Shown here: positions 7,714 to 16,571 of the stretch, piece by piece
How the letters are laid out: every line of letters begins with the position of its first letter
How positions within the stretch are numbered: position 1 is the first letter of the stretch
Source of the DNA: Streptomyces naganishii JCM 4654
GTDB taxonomy: Bacteria; Actinomycetota; Actinomycetes; Streptomycetales; Streptomycetaceae
NCBI RefSeq assembly: GCF_014650575.1
Contig: NZ_BMVF01000007.1
Span: forward strand, 248,001-312,000
Length of the DNA: 64,000 nt
Reading direction: 5' to 3'
Position numbers and translations under genes: made by a program
Notes under the pieces: model-generated
Told to the model about the DNA's origin: nothing
What the model saw: only the letters and a program-made list of their open reading frames with translations
Database searches by the model: none

Positions 7714-10700
7714 GTGGGTGCGCAACGGGGATGGGGACGGCGGCTCGGCGGGTACGCCTGGCGTTATCCGAAGGACGTCGTCCTGGCCCTCGGGTCCTCG
7801 CTGGCCGGCATGGCCGTCATGGCGCTGGTCCCGCTGATCACGAAGGTGATCATCGACGACGTGATCGGCTCCCACACCAAGCCGATGGCCCCCTGGGCCG
7901 GCGCCCTGATCGGCGCCGCGCTGCTCGTCTACGCGTCGACCTACGTCCGCCGCTACTACGGCGGCCGCCTCGCCCTCGACGTCCAGCACGACCTCCGCAC
8001 GGAGATGTACGGCACGATCACCCGCCTCGACGGCCGCCGCCAGGACGAGCTGTCGACCGGGCAGGTCGTCGGCCGCGCCACCAGCGACCTCCAGCTGATC
8101 CAGGGCCTGCTGTTCATGCTGCCGATGACGATCGGCAACGTCCTGCTCTTCCTGATCTCCCTGGTGATCATGGCCTGGCTGTCGCTGCCGCTGACCCTGG
8201 TCGCCCTCGCCGTCGCCCCCGCCCTCGGCTGGATCGCCCGCCGCAGCCGCACGAAGCTGCACCCGGCCACCTGGTACGCGCAGGCCCAGGCCGCCGCCGT
8301 CGCCGGTGTGGTCGACGGCGCGGTCGGTGGCGTACGCGTGGTGAAGGGCTTCGGGCAGGAGGAGCAGGAGACCGGCAAACTGCGCGAGGTGGGCCGCCGG
8401 CTCTTCGCCGGCCGCCTGCGCACGATCCGGCTGAACGCGCGCTTCACCCCCGCCCTCCAGGCCGTCCCCGCCCTCGGCCAGGTCGCCATGCTGGCCCTCG
8501 GCGGCTGGCTGGCGGTCGAGGGCCACATCACCCTCGGCACGTTCGTCGCCTTCTCCACCTACCTCGCCCAGCTCGTCGGCCCGGTCCGCATGCTCGCCGT
8601 CGTCCTCACCGTCGGCCAGCAGGCCCGCGCCAGCACCGAACGCGTGCTGGAGCTGATCGACACCGAGCCCACGCTCGCCGACGGCACCCTCGAACTGCCC
8701 GCCGACGCCCCCGCGACCGTCGAGTTCGACGACGTCTCCTTCGGCTACGAGCAGGAGGCGGGCGCCGCCACCCCGGTCCTCGAAGGGCTCAGCTTCGAGA
8801 TACGCCCCGGCGAGACCCTCGCCGTCGTCGGCTCCTCCGGGTCCGGCAAGTCCACCCTCTCCCTCCTCCTGCCCCGCTTCTACGACGTCACCGGGGGCGC
8901 CGTCCGCGTCGGCGGCCACGACGTGCGCGAGCTCACCCTCGACTCGCTGCGCGCCGCGATCGGCCTGGTCCCCGAGGACTCCTTCCTCTTCTCCGACACC
9001 GTCCGCGCCAACATCGCCTACGGCCGCCCCGACGCCAACGAGGAGCAGATCGAGGCCGCCGCCCGCGCCGCCCAGGCGCACCGCTTCATCGCCGAGCTGC
9101 CCGAGGGCTACGACACCAAGGTCGGCGAGCAGGGCCTGACCCTCTCCGGCGGCCAGCGCCAGCGCGTCGCCCTCGCCCGCGCCATCCTCACCGACCCGCG
9201 CCTGCTCGTCCTCGACGACGCCACCTCCGCCGTCGACGCCCGCGTCGAGCACGAGATCCACGAGGCGCTCCGCCAGGTCATGGAGGGCCGCACCACCCTC
9301 CTCATAGCCCACCGCCGCTCCACCCTCAACCTCGCCGACCGCATCGCCGTCCTCGACGGCGGCCGCCTCGCCGACATAGGCACCCACGCCGAGCTCCAGG
9401 AGCGCTGCGCGCTCTACCGCCGCCTGCTCACCGACCCCGACGAGCTCGGCGGCGTCTCCCCGGGCCACGCCCCGCCCGCCGCCCCGCCGGAGGACACCTC
9501 CGTACGGGAGGAACTGGACGCCGAGTTCGACGCCGAGCGCGGGATCACGCCCAAGCTGTGGTCCGGCGAGCGTGAACCCAGGGACGCGGCGATGGCCGGC
9601 ACCCCCGCCACCCCCGAGCTCCTCGCCCAGGTCGAGGCGCTGCCGCCGGCCACCGACACCCCGGACGTCGACGAGGAACGCGCGGTGCGCCCCGAGGCCT
9701 CCTACGGCCTGCGCCGCCTGCTGCACGGCTTCGGCCTGCCCCTCCTGGTCAGCCTCGCCCTGGTCGCCGTGGACGCCGGCGCGGGCCTGCTGCTTCCCGT
9801 CCTGATCCGGCACGGCATCGACCAGGGCGTGAGCAGGATGGCCCTCGGCGCCGTCTGGACGGCCTCGCTGCTCGGGCTGCTCGTCGTGCTCGCCCAGTGG
9901 GCGGCGCAGACCGGCGAGACCCGCATGACCGGCCGCACCGGCGAGCGCGTGCTGTACGCGCTGCGGCTGAAGATCTTCGCCCAGCTCCAGCGGCTCGGCC
10001 TGGACTACTACGAGCGCGAGCTGACCGGCCGGATCATGACGCGCATGACGACCGACGTGGACGCGCTGTCCACGTTCCTCCAGACCGGCCTGGTCACGGC
10101 GTTCGTCTCGGTCGTCACCTTCTTCGGCATCATGGTCGCCCTGCTGGTGATCGACGTGGAGCTGGCGCTGGTCGTCTTCGCCACCCTGCCCCCGCTGATC
10201 GTCGCCACCTTCTTCTTCCGCCGGGCGAGCGTGAAGGCGTACCAGCTCGCCCGCGAGCGGGTGTCCGTGGTCAACGCGGACCTCCAGGAGACGGTGGCCG
10301 GGCTCAGGATCGTGCAGGCCTTCCGGCGCGAGCGCGACGGCGGCCGCCGCTTCGCCGAGCGCAGCGACAGCTACCGCCGCGCCCGCATCCGCGGCCAGTG
10401 GCTGATCTCCGTCTACTTCCCCTTCGTGCAGCTGCTGTCCTCGGTCGCCGCCGCCTGCGTGCTCATCGCGGGCGCGGGCCGGGTGGAGGCGGCCACGCTG
10501 ACCACGGGCGCCCTGGTGGCGTACCTGCTCTACATCGACCTGTTCTTCGCGCCCGTCCAGCAGCTCTCCCAGGTCTTCGACGGCTACCAGCAGGCCTCGG
10601 TCTCCCTCGGCCGCATCCAGGAGCTGCTCCAGGAGCCCACCTCCACCCGGCCCGCCGACGCACCCCTCGACGTGCCCGCGCTGCGCGGCGAGATCGCCTT

Positions 10701-11445
10701 CGAGAACGTGCGCTTCGCCTACGGCGACGGCGAGGAGGCCCTGAGCGGAATCGACCTGCGCATCCCCGCCGGGCAGACCGTCGCCTTCGTCGGCGAGACC
10801 GGCGCGGGCAAGTCGACCCTGGTCAAGCTGGTCGCCCGGTTCTACGACCCGACCGGCGGCCGGGTCACCGCCGACGGCACGGACCTGCGCGAGCTGGACC
10901 TGACGGCGTACCGGCACCGGCTCGGCGTCGTACCGCAGGAGGCGTACCTCTTCCCCGGCACCGTCCGCGACGCCATCGCCTACGGGCGCCCCGACGCCAC
11001 CGACGCCGAGGTGGAGGCCGCCGCCCGGGCGGTCGGCGCGCACGAGATGATCGCCACCCTGGCCGGCGGCTACCTGCACGAGGTCGCCGAGCGCGGCCGC
11101 AACCTGTCGGCCGGCCAGCGCCAGCTCATCGCCTTGGCCCGCGCCGAACTCGTCGACCCCGACGTGCTGTTGCTCGACGAGGCGACGGCCGCCCTCGACC
11201 TCGCCACCGAGGCCCAGGTCAACCGGGCCACCGACCGGCTCGCCGGCCGCCGTACGACCCTGGTGGTCGCGCACCGGCTGACCACGGCCGCCCGCGCCGA
11301 CCGGGTCGTGGTGATGGACCACGGCCGCGTCGTCGAGGACGGCACGCACGACGAACTGCTCGCCCTCGGCGGGCGGTACGCCGCACTGTGGCGGACCTTC
11401 GTCGGCGCGCCCGGGCCGGAGGAACCGGTCGGCGCGTCCCGCTGA
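7714..11445 (+). CDS. Single-chain tandem ABC exporter with two TMD-NBD halves
   Basis: A membrane exporter of 1243 residues in which two ABC half-transporters are fused. The order is TMD1 (~20-310), NBD1 (~335-565), linker (~565-660), TMD2 (~670-960), NBD2 (~985-1220). NBD1 has Walker A GSSGSGKST (~370), LSGGQ (~475) and Walker B ending LDDATSAVD (~500), so Asp replaces the catalytic Glu. NBD2 has GETGAGKST (~1026), signature LSAGQ (~1130) and normal Walker B LLLDEAT (~1152). The NBD1 Walker B and the NBD2 signature face each other in the dimer, so both deviations fall in one composite ATP site, as in heterodimeric TM287/288-type exporters. The GTG at 7714 is favoured by GAAGGAAGG ten bases upstream; the ATG at 7669 lacks such a site. 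The substrate, lipid or drug, is unknown. Confidence 0.9.
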   Translation: MGAQRGWGRRLGGYAWRYPKDVVLALGSSLAGMAVMALVPLITKVIIDDVIGSHTKPMAPWAGALIGAALLVYASTYVRRYYGGRLALDVQHDLRTEMYGTITRLDGRRQDELSTGQVVGRATSDLQLIQGLLFMLPMTIGNVLLFLISLVIMAWLSLPLTLVALAVAPALGWIARRSRTKLHPATWYAQAQAAAVAGVVDGAVGGVRVVKGFGQEEQETGKLREVGRRLFAGRLRTIRLNARFTPALQAVPALGQVAMLALGGWLAVEGHITLGTFVAFSTYLAQLVGPVRMLAVVLTVGQQARASTERVLELIDTEPTLADGTLELPADAPATVEFDDVSFGYEQEAGAATPVLEGLSFEIRPGETLAVVGSSGSGKSTLSLLLPRFYDVTGGAVRVGGHDVRELTLDSLRAAIGLVPEDSFLFSDTVRANIAYGRPDANEEQIEAAARAAQAHRFIAELPEGYDTKVGEQGLTLSGGQRQRVALARAILTDPRLLVLDDATSAVDARVEHEIHEALRQVMEGRTTLLIAHRRSTLNLADRIAVLDGGRLADIGTHAELQERCALYRRLLTDPDELGGVSPGHAPPAAPPEDTSVREELDAEFDAERGITPKLWSGEREPRDAAMAGTPATPELLAQVEALPPATDTPDVDEERAVRPEASYGLRRLLHGFGLPLLVSLALVAVDAGAGLLLPVLIRHGIDQGVSRMALGAVWTASLLGLLVVLAQWAAQTGETRMTGRTGERVLYALRLKIFAQLQRLGLDYYERELTGRIMTRMTTDVDALSTFLQTGLVTAFVSVVTFFGIMVALLVIDVELALVVFATLPPLIVATFFFRRASVKAYQLARERVSVVNADLQETVAGLRIVQAFRRERDGGRRFAERSDSYRRARIRGQWLISVYFPFVQLLSSVAAACVLIAGAGRVEAATLTTGALVAYLLYIDLFFAPVQQLSQVFDGYQQASVSLGRIQELLQEPTSTRPADAPLDVPALRGEIAFENVRFAYGDGEEALSGIDLRIPAGQTVAFVGETGAGKSTLVKLVARFYDPTGGRVTADGTDLRELDLTAYRHRLGVVPQEAYLFPGTVRDAIAYGRPDATDAEVEAAARAVGAHEMIATLAGGYLHEVAERGRNLSAGQRQLIALARAELVDPDVLLLDEATAALDLATEAQVNRATDRLAGRRTTLVVAHRLTTAARADRVVVMDHGRVVEDGTHDELLALGGRYAALWRTFVGAPGPEEPVGASR

Positions 11446-11549
11446 CGACGGCAGGGAACCCGGCCGGGCAACCATTCGGGGTACGTCGTGCGTCCGTACA
11501 TCTGTACGCCTGTACGTCCAGACGCGTGTCGCAAGGGGGAGGGTCGATC

Positions 11550-11939
11550 GTGGACAGTGGTGCGATACGGCGGCGGGCCGGGTTGGGCCTGGCGGTGCTG
11601 ACCGGATCCGGACTGCTGGCGCTCGCCGTTCCCGGCACCGCCCAGGCCGCCGACTCCACCTGCTCGGGCCGCGAGGTCAAGTCCCTGCCGTTCACCACCG
11701 GCACGGTCCACGTCTACAAGCGCGACGGCTACGTCTGCGCGCTGACCACCCCCGACCAGCCGGGCCGCAAGCAGTTCATGTCGGTGACCGTGCAGGCCCG
11801 CGGCAACCGCCCGGTCACCGACAAGGGCCGCTTCACCTACCACGCCGGCCCCGTCACCGTGCACGCCGGCCACCGCTGCGTGCGGGTCTCCGGAGCCGTG
11901 GGATCCGGCTCGGTGTCGAGCGGCTGGATCCTGTGCTGA
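11550..11939 (+). CDS. Small secreted protein
   Basis: A 129-residue exported protein. The GTG start at 11550 has a strong AAGGGGGAGG site eight bases upstream. The N-terminus is a signal peptide (RRRAGLGLAV, hydrophobic core, cleavage near AQAA). The mature part of about 95 residues has four cysteines (in CSGRE, YVCAL, HRCVRV and the last residue), which could form two disulfides. I do not recognise the family. It lies 104 bases after the ABC exporter and is probably a separate unit. Confidence 0.75.
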   Translation: MDSGAIRRRAGLGLAVLTGSGLLALAVPGTAQAADSTCSGREVKSLPFTTGTVHVYKRDGYVCALTTPDQPGRKQFMSVTVQARGNRPVTDKGRFTYHAGPVTVHAGHRCVRVSGAVGSGSVSSGWILC

Positions 11940-12047
11940 ACGGCCGAACAGGCCCGCGGATCGCCCGGTGAATCGCCGACTCCTCTGGTGCGGGGGCGAG
12001 TTGCTCCGATAGCTTCCGGCGCACATCTGTCTCACAGGGGAGTGTGC

Positions 12048-13502
12048 ATGCGCAAGGCGCTCAGATGGCTGCTGGCGCTCGCGGTGCTCATCGGCACCAT
12101 GAGCACGGCGGGGGCGGCCACCGCCGCGGCCCGGCCGGAGGCCACGAACACCACCACGAGCAACGGCGACACCGACATCCTGGACCGGCTCCTCGCCGTC
12201 AAGGGCATGAGCCTGATCGAGGAGAAGCCCTACCCCGGCTACCGCTTCTTCGTCCTGAACTACACCCAGCCGATCGACCACCGGCACCCCTCCGAGGGCA
12301 CCTTCCAGCAGCGGATCACCGTGCTGCACAAGGGAGTCGACCGCCCGACCGTCTTCTACACCGGCGGCTACAACGTCTCCACCAACCCCAGCCGCCGCGA
12401 GCCGACCCAGATCGTGGACGGCAACCAGGTCTCCATGGAGTACCGCTTCTTCACCCCCTCCCGCCCGGCCCCGGCCGACTGGTCCAAGCTCGACATCTGG
12501 CAGGCGGCGAGCGACCAGCACCGCATCTTCCAGGCCCTCAAGCCGCTCTACCCGCACAACTGGATAGCCACCGGCGGCTCCAAGGGCGGCATGACGGCCA
12601 CCTACTACGAGCGCTTCTACCCGCGTGACATGGACGGCGTGGTCGCCTACGTGGCGCCCAACGACGTGGTGAACGACGAGGACTCCGCCTACGACCGCTT
12701 CTTCACCACCGTCGGCACCAAGGAGTGCCGCGACCGGCTGGACGCAGTGCAGCGCGAGGCGCTGGTGCGCCGCGAGCCGCTGGAGAGGAAGTACGCGCAG
12801 TACGCCGCCGGCAACGGCTACACCTTCACCACCATCGGCGGCCTCGACAAGGCCTACGAGGCGGTCGTCCTCGACTACGTCTGGGGCTTTTGGCAGTACA
12901 GCCTGCTGAAGGACTGCGACACCGTCCCGGCCGACGCCAGGAACGCCACCGACCAGCAGATCTGGGACTCCGTCGACACCATCTCCGGCTTCTCCGCCTA
13001 CACCGACCAGGGCCTGGAGACCTACACGCCGTACTACTACCAGGCAGGCACCCAGCTCGGCGCGCCGACGGTCCACTTCCCGTACATCGAGAAGAAGCTG
13101 ATCCGCTACGGCTACCAGCCGCCGCGCAACTTCGTGCCCCGCTCGATCCCGATGCGGTTCCAGCCGAACGCGATGCGGGACGTGGACACCTGGGTGCGCC
13201 ACCACGCCCACCACATGCTCTTCGTCTACGGCCAGAACGACCCGTGGGGCTCGGAGCGCTTCCGCCTCGGCCACGGGGCCCGCGACTCCTACGTCTTCAC
13301 GGCCCCCGGCATGAACCACGGCGCCAACGTGGCCGGTCTGGTCGCCGACGAGAAGGCGCTGGCCACCGCGCGCATCCTGACCTGGGCCGGTGTCGCGAGC
13401 CCCGCGGTCGCCTCCGACCCGTCGGCGGCGAAGCCGCTGGCGCGCCACGACGCGAAGCTGGACGTGCGTGACGTGGAAAGGGAGCCGGCCCTCAGGCCGT
13501 GA
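12048..13502 (+). CDS. Secreted S37-family (PS-10) tripeptidyl aminopeptidase
   Basis: A secreted serine peptidase of 484 residues. It has a signal peptide (residues ~1-30, ending GAATAAA) and an alpha/beta-hydrolase core with the nucleophile in GGSKGGMT (~residue 183). A candidate acid is in YGQNDPWG (~395) and a candidate His in GMNHGAN (~424). The PS-10 family was described in Streptomyces as a tripeptidyl aminopeptidase acting on extracellular peptides. The ATG at 12048 is preferred over the GTG six bases before it because the GGGGAG site then has normal spacing. It converges on the lipoprotein gene with 34 bases between the stops. Confidence 0.86.
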   Translation: MRKALRWLLALAVLIGTMSTAGAATAAARPEATNTTTSNGDTDILDRLLAVKGMSLIEEKPYPGYRFFVLNYTQPIDHRHPSEGTFQQRITVLHKGVDRPTVFYTGGYNVSTNPSRREPTQIVDGNQVSMEYRFFTPSRPAPADWSKLDIWQAASDQHRIFQALKPLYPHNWIATGGSKGGMTATYYERFYPRDMDGVVAYVAPNDVVNDEDSAYDRFFTTVGTKECRDRLDAVQREALVRREPLERKYAQYAAGNGYTFTTIGGLDKAYEAVVLDYVWGFWQYSLLKDCDTVPADARNATDQQIWDSVDTISGFSAYTDQGLETYTPYYYQAGTQLGAPTVHFPYIEKKLIRYGYQPPRNFVPRSIPMRFQPNAMRDVDTWVRHHAHHMLFVYGQNDPWGSERFRLGHGARDSYVFTAPGMNHGANVAGLVADEKALATARILTWAGVASPAVASDPSAAKPLARHDAKLDVRDVEREPALRP

Positions 13503-13536
13503 CCTTCCCCGACGGCGCGGCGCCCGGGGACGCCCC

Positions 13537-14172
13537 TCACAGTCTCCGGGCGCAGCCCACCGGCTCCTCACCGCCCAGCTGCACGTACAGCGCGGTGGCC
13601 GGCGGGCACTCGGCGCGGCGGGCGACGGCCCGGGTCACCCGGTACTCGGGCCGGTGCTTCCCCGTCCCGTCGCAGGCGGTCTCGCGCACCTCGCCCCGGC
13701 CGGTGCCGTAGACGCAGTCGCCGACGATCGTGCGCGGGCCGCCCCCGCCGCCGGGGTCGCCCGGGTGCGGCGGTTCGAGGTTGCGCATGCAGGCGTAGCC
13801 GCGAGGTACGGCACGGTCGCCGGCCGCCCCGGCCGGGGCCCGCTGGGCGCTGATGTGGAGCACGAAGTCGGTGGTCGCGGGGCAGGCCGGGCCGTGGTCC
13901 GGGTCCCCGTCGTGGCGGGCGACCACCCGGGCCGCCGCCCGCTCGCCGTCGCACGGCACCTCGGTGAAGGTGGTGGTGCCGAAGGAACTGCACGCGCCGA
14001 CCCCGAGAAACACCGTGCCGTAGTTGGAGGGCCGCGCGGAGGCGGGAGCGGCGCCCGGCCGATTCCGCGCCCCCTCCTGCCCGGCCCCTTCCGGCGCCCT
14101 CTGGCAGCCGGTGACGGCCAGCAGCGCGGCGAGCAGCGCGGCCCCCGCCCCGACGGACCATCTCGCACCCAT
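13537..14172 (-). CDS. Lipoprotein of unknown function
   Basis: A 211-residue membrane-anchored lipoprotein. The N-terminal hydrophobic segment ends in the lipobox LLAVTGC, with a lipidated Cys at about residue 22. A Pro/Ala/Gly-rich linker leads to a globular part with about eight cysteines (for example GACSSFG, VPCDG, GPACP, GYACM, GDCVYG), implying disulfides outside the membrane. The ATG at 14172 has a G-rich site six bases upstream; an in-frame GTG at 14190 and ATG at 14178 are alternatives. No domain is recognised. It may form a unit with the downstream-oriented genes further right, but a 120-base gap separates it from the GH3 gene. Confidence 0.72.
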   Translation of the reverse strand: MGARWSVGAGAALLAALLAVTGCQRAPEGAGQEGARNRPGAAPASARPSNYGTVFLGVGACSSFGTTTFTEVPCDGERAAARVVARHDGDPDHGPACPATTDFVLHISAQRAPAGAAGDRAVPRGYACMRNLEPPHPGDPGGGGGPRTIVGDCVYGTGRGEVRETACDGTGKHRPEYRVTRAVARRAECPPATALYVQLGGEEPVGCARRL

Positions 14173-14314
14173 CGCCATCCCCCCGATCACCGCACCCGGT
14201 CCAGCGTGGCCCGCGGCGGTGGGCCACGCCAGGCGTATGGGGTGGTTCGGGTCATAGTGCGGTGTTCCGCCGGGTGCGCGGCGTACGTCTCGTACGCCCG
14301 CGGTGCCGGACCGG

Positions 14315-16174
14315 CTAGTACGACAGGCCGTACCCGATGGGGTACAGCACCTTCGCCGGATCGTCCGCCCGCTGCACCGGCACCGGCAGCCTCCCGCGCG
14401 GCCGGACCCGGCCGGCGATGACCCGGGCGGCGGCGCGCAGCTCCACGTCCGTCCAGGAGTAGGTCGCCAAGCAGGCCGGCACGCCGGGCAGTTGGGCGAT
14501 GTCGTAGGGGTTGCGGACGGCGACGGCGACGACCGGCCTCCCGGTGGCGAGCAGCCGCTCGACCAGGGTCCGCTGCGCGCTGCCCGCGGTGACGTTGTAC
14601 GTCCCGACCACCACCGCGTCCGCGTCCCCGGCCGCGGCGACCGCCTGGTCGATCACCGTGGCGGAGGGGGTGATGCCGGTGGACAGGGCGGTGGCGGTGA
14701 AGCCGAGTTCGGTCAGGGCGGCCGCGAGCACGCCGGTGGGCGGCCCGGTGGTGCCCGAGGGGGAGGCGGGGTCGGCGCCGACCACCAGCAGCCTGCGGTG
14801 CGTGCGCCGGGACAGGGGCAGCAGGCGGCCCTCGTTGGCCAGCAGGGTCGTCGTGCGCTCGGCGATGCGGTCGGCCTCGGCCAGGTGCTGCCGGGTGCCC
14901 ACCGTGCGGTCCACGCCGGCCCCGCTGACGTAGGGCTCCTCGAAGAGGCCGAGGCGCGCCTTGAGCCGCAGGATGCGCAGGATCGATTCGTCGAGCCGCG
15001 CCTCGGTGAGTTCGCCCTCGCGCACGGCCTTCAGCACGGCGTTCCAGGCGACGTCCAGGGAGGGCGGGTTGAGCAGCTGGTCGACGCCCGCCTTCAGGGC
15101 GAGCACCGGCACCCGGTCGTCGCCGTACTTGGTGCGCACGCCCTCCATGCCGAGCGAGTCGGTGACCACCACGCCGTCGTAGCCGAGTTCGCCGCGCAGG
15201 ATGCCGGTGAGGATCGGATGGGAGAGGGTGGCCGGGTCGCCGGAGTCGTCGAGCGCCGGGAACTGGATGTGCGCGGTCATGACGCAGTCGATCCCGGCCC
15301 TGATCGAGGCCCGGAACGGCACCGCGTCCAGCTTCTCCCACAGCTCGCGGCTGTGGGTGATGACCGGGAAGCCGTAGTGGCTGTCGACGGCGGTGTCGCC
15401 GTGCCCGGGGAAGTGCTTGGTGGTGGCGGCGACGCCCGAGCCCTGATAGCCCTTCACCTCGGCCGCCACCAGCCCGGCCACGGCCTCCGGGTCGGCGCCG
15501 AAGGACCGTACGCCGATGACCGGGTTGGCCGGGTTGACGTTCACGTCGGCGTCGGGGGAGTAGTCCTGGTTGATGCCGATGGCGCGCAGCTCGGCGCCGG
15601 AGATGCGGCCCAGGGTGCGGGCGTCGGCGCGCGAACCCCCGGCCCCGATCGCCATGGCGCCCGGGAAGAGTGTGGCGGGCTTGCCCACCCGGCACACGAT
15701 GCCGTGCTCCTGGTCGGTGGTGACCAGCACGGGCAGACCGCGCGGCTGGGCGAGCGAGGCGTGCTGGATGCCGTTGGAGAGGGCGGCGATCTGGTGCGGG
15801 TCGCGGGTGTTGTGGGCCCAGGTGAAGTAGATGATGCCGCCGACGCGGTACCTGGCGATCAGCTCGGCGGCGGTGCGAACGCCGATCTCCTTGAGGTTGG
15901 CGTCGATGTCGGCCTGGTCGGGGTCGGTGGCCGAGTGGCCGTAGACCCGCATCACGAACAGCTGGCCGACCTTCTCCTCCAGCGTCATCCGGGAGATGAG
16001 GGCGTTCAGACGGCGGTCCCCTGCGGGCGAGGCCGCGTGCGCGGCGCCGGCCGCCGTCGCGTCGGCAGCGAGGGCGGCGGTCAGGCCCGCGGTGGCGGCG
16101 AGGACCGTGCGTCTGGAGGGGCGGGCGGAGGGCTTGGTGGAGGTTGGGGCGGAGGGGCGTGTGGAGTCGGGCAC
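14315..16174 (-). CDS. Tat-exported GH3 beta-N-acetylhexosaminidase
   Basis: A secreted glycoside hydrolase family 3 enzyme of 619 residues. The signal peptide is of Tat type (SRRTVLAA, ~residues 20-27, cleavage near AHAA). The (beta/alpha)8 domain carries KHFPGHGDT, followed by DSH (~255-265), the His/Asp pair typical of the NagZ-like branch. The nucleophile aspartate is in VVTDSLGM (~340). A C-terminal alpha/beta domain follows (~420-600). It likely removes N-acetylglucosamine from chitin or muropeptide fragments outside the cell. The GTG at 16174 has AAGGAG seven bases upstream. An inverted repeat in the leader (16206-16242) suggests control by a dimeric regulator, and the LysR gene lies upstream on the same strand. 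Confidence 0.87.
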   Translation of the reverse strand: MPDSTRPSAPTSTKPSARPSRRTVLAATAGLTAALAADATAAGAAHAASPAGDRRLNALISRMTLEEKVGQLFVMRVYGHSATDPDQADIDANLKEIGVRTAAELIARYRVGGIIYFTWAHNTRDPHQIAALSNGIQHASLAQPRGLPVLVTTDQEHGIVCRVGKPATLFPGAMAIGAGGSRADARTLGRISGAELRAIGINQDYSPDADVNVNPANPVIGVRSFGADPEAVAGLVAAEVKGYQGSGVAATTKHFPGHGDTAVDSHYGFPVITHSRELWEKLDAVPFRASIRAGIDCVMTAHIQFPALDDSGDPATLSHPILTGILRGELGYDGVVVTDSLGMEGVRTKYGDDRVPVLALKAGVDQLLNPPSLDVAWNAVLKAVREGELTEARLDESILRILRLKARLGLFEEPYVSGAGVDRTVGTRQHLAEADRIAERTTTLLANEGRLLPLSRRTHRRLLVVGADPASPSGTTGPPTGVLAAALTELGFTATALSTGITPSATVIDQAVAAAGDADAVVVGTYNVTAGSAQRTLVERLLATGRPVVAVAVRNPYDIAQLPGVPACLATYSWTDVELRAAARVIAGRVRPRGRLPVPVQRADDPAKVLYPIGYGLSY

Positions 16175-16571
16175 GTGCGCTCCTTCCGGAGGTGTTCCGT
16201 TGAAGGAAACTTCCAAGGAGCCACCAATATCCGGGAAGTTTCTGCCAGTCAAGGGAACGCGCAGCACCCGTGCGGGCGGTGCGCGGGGCGCCGGCCCCGC
16301 CGGAAAGGGGCCGCCATCGGCGCAGTTGGAGGGGGGCGCACCGATGGCGGCGTGCCGCCGGCCGCGGTGCGGAGGAGAGGGTGGTCGGCGATCGCAGCCA
16401 GCAGCGAGGGCCGACACCGCACCGCGCAGACTCGTCCGGAGGCTTGCCGGTTGGACGAGCGGGGCGGTTGCGGGGTTCCCCGGCGGGGGCGGTTCCGGGA
16501 AGTCGGTACGGGGGTGGTGCGGAGGGGGCGGAGGGACCGGCGGGGCGGGGAGCCGGGGCGGGCGCGGGAGG
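16175..16571. other. Intergenic region upstream of the GH3 gene
   Basis: About 400 bases between the minus-strand LysR gene and the GH3 start. Apart from the inverted repeat near the GH3 start it is GC-rich without a frame of convincing codon bias. I see no gene in it. Confidence 0.5.
16206..16242. promoter_or_regulatory. Candidate operator: GAAACTTCC / GGAAGTTTC inverted repeat
   Basis: GAAACTTCC at 16206-16214 and its exact reverse complement at 16234-16242 have centres 28 bases apart and lie 32-68 bases before the GH3 start. Such AT-rich arms stand out in this GC-rich DNA. The binding protein is unknown. Confidence 0.5.

Noticed and set aside
7684..11475. Very long minus-strand frame of about 1260 codons opposite the ABC exporter
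   Set aside because: It mirrors the exporter codon by codon, is built of Gly, Ala, Asp, Glu and Val in a repetitive way, has no domain, and the plus strand encodes an obvious protein.
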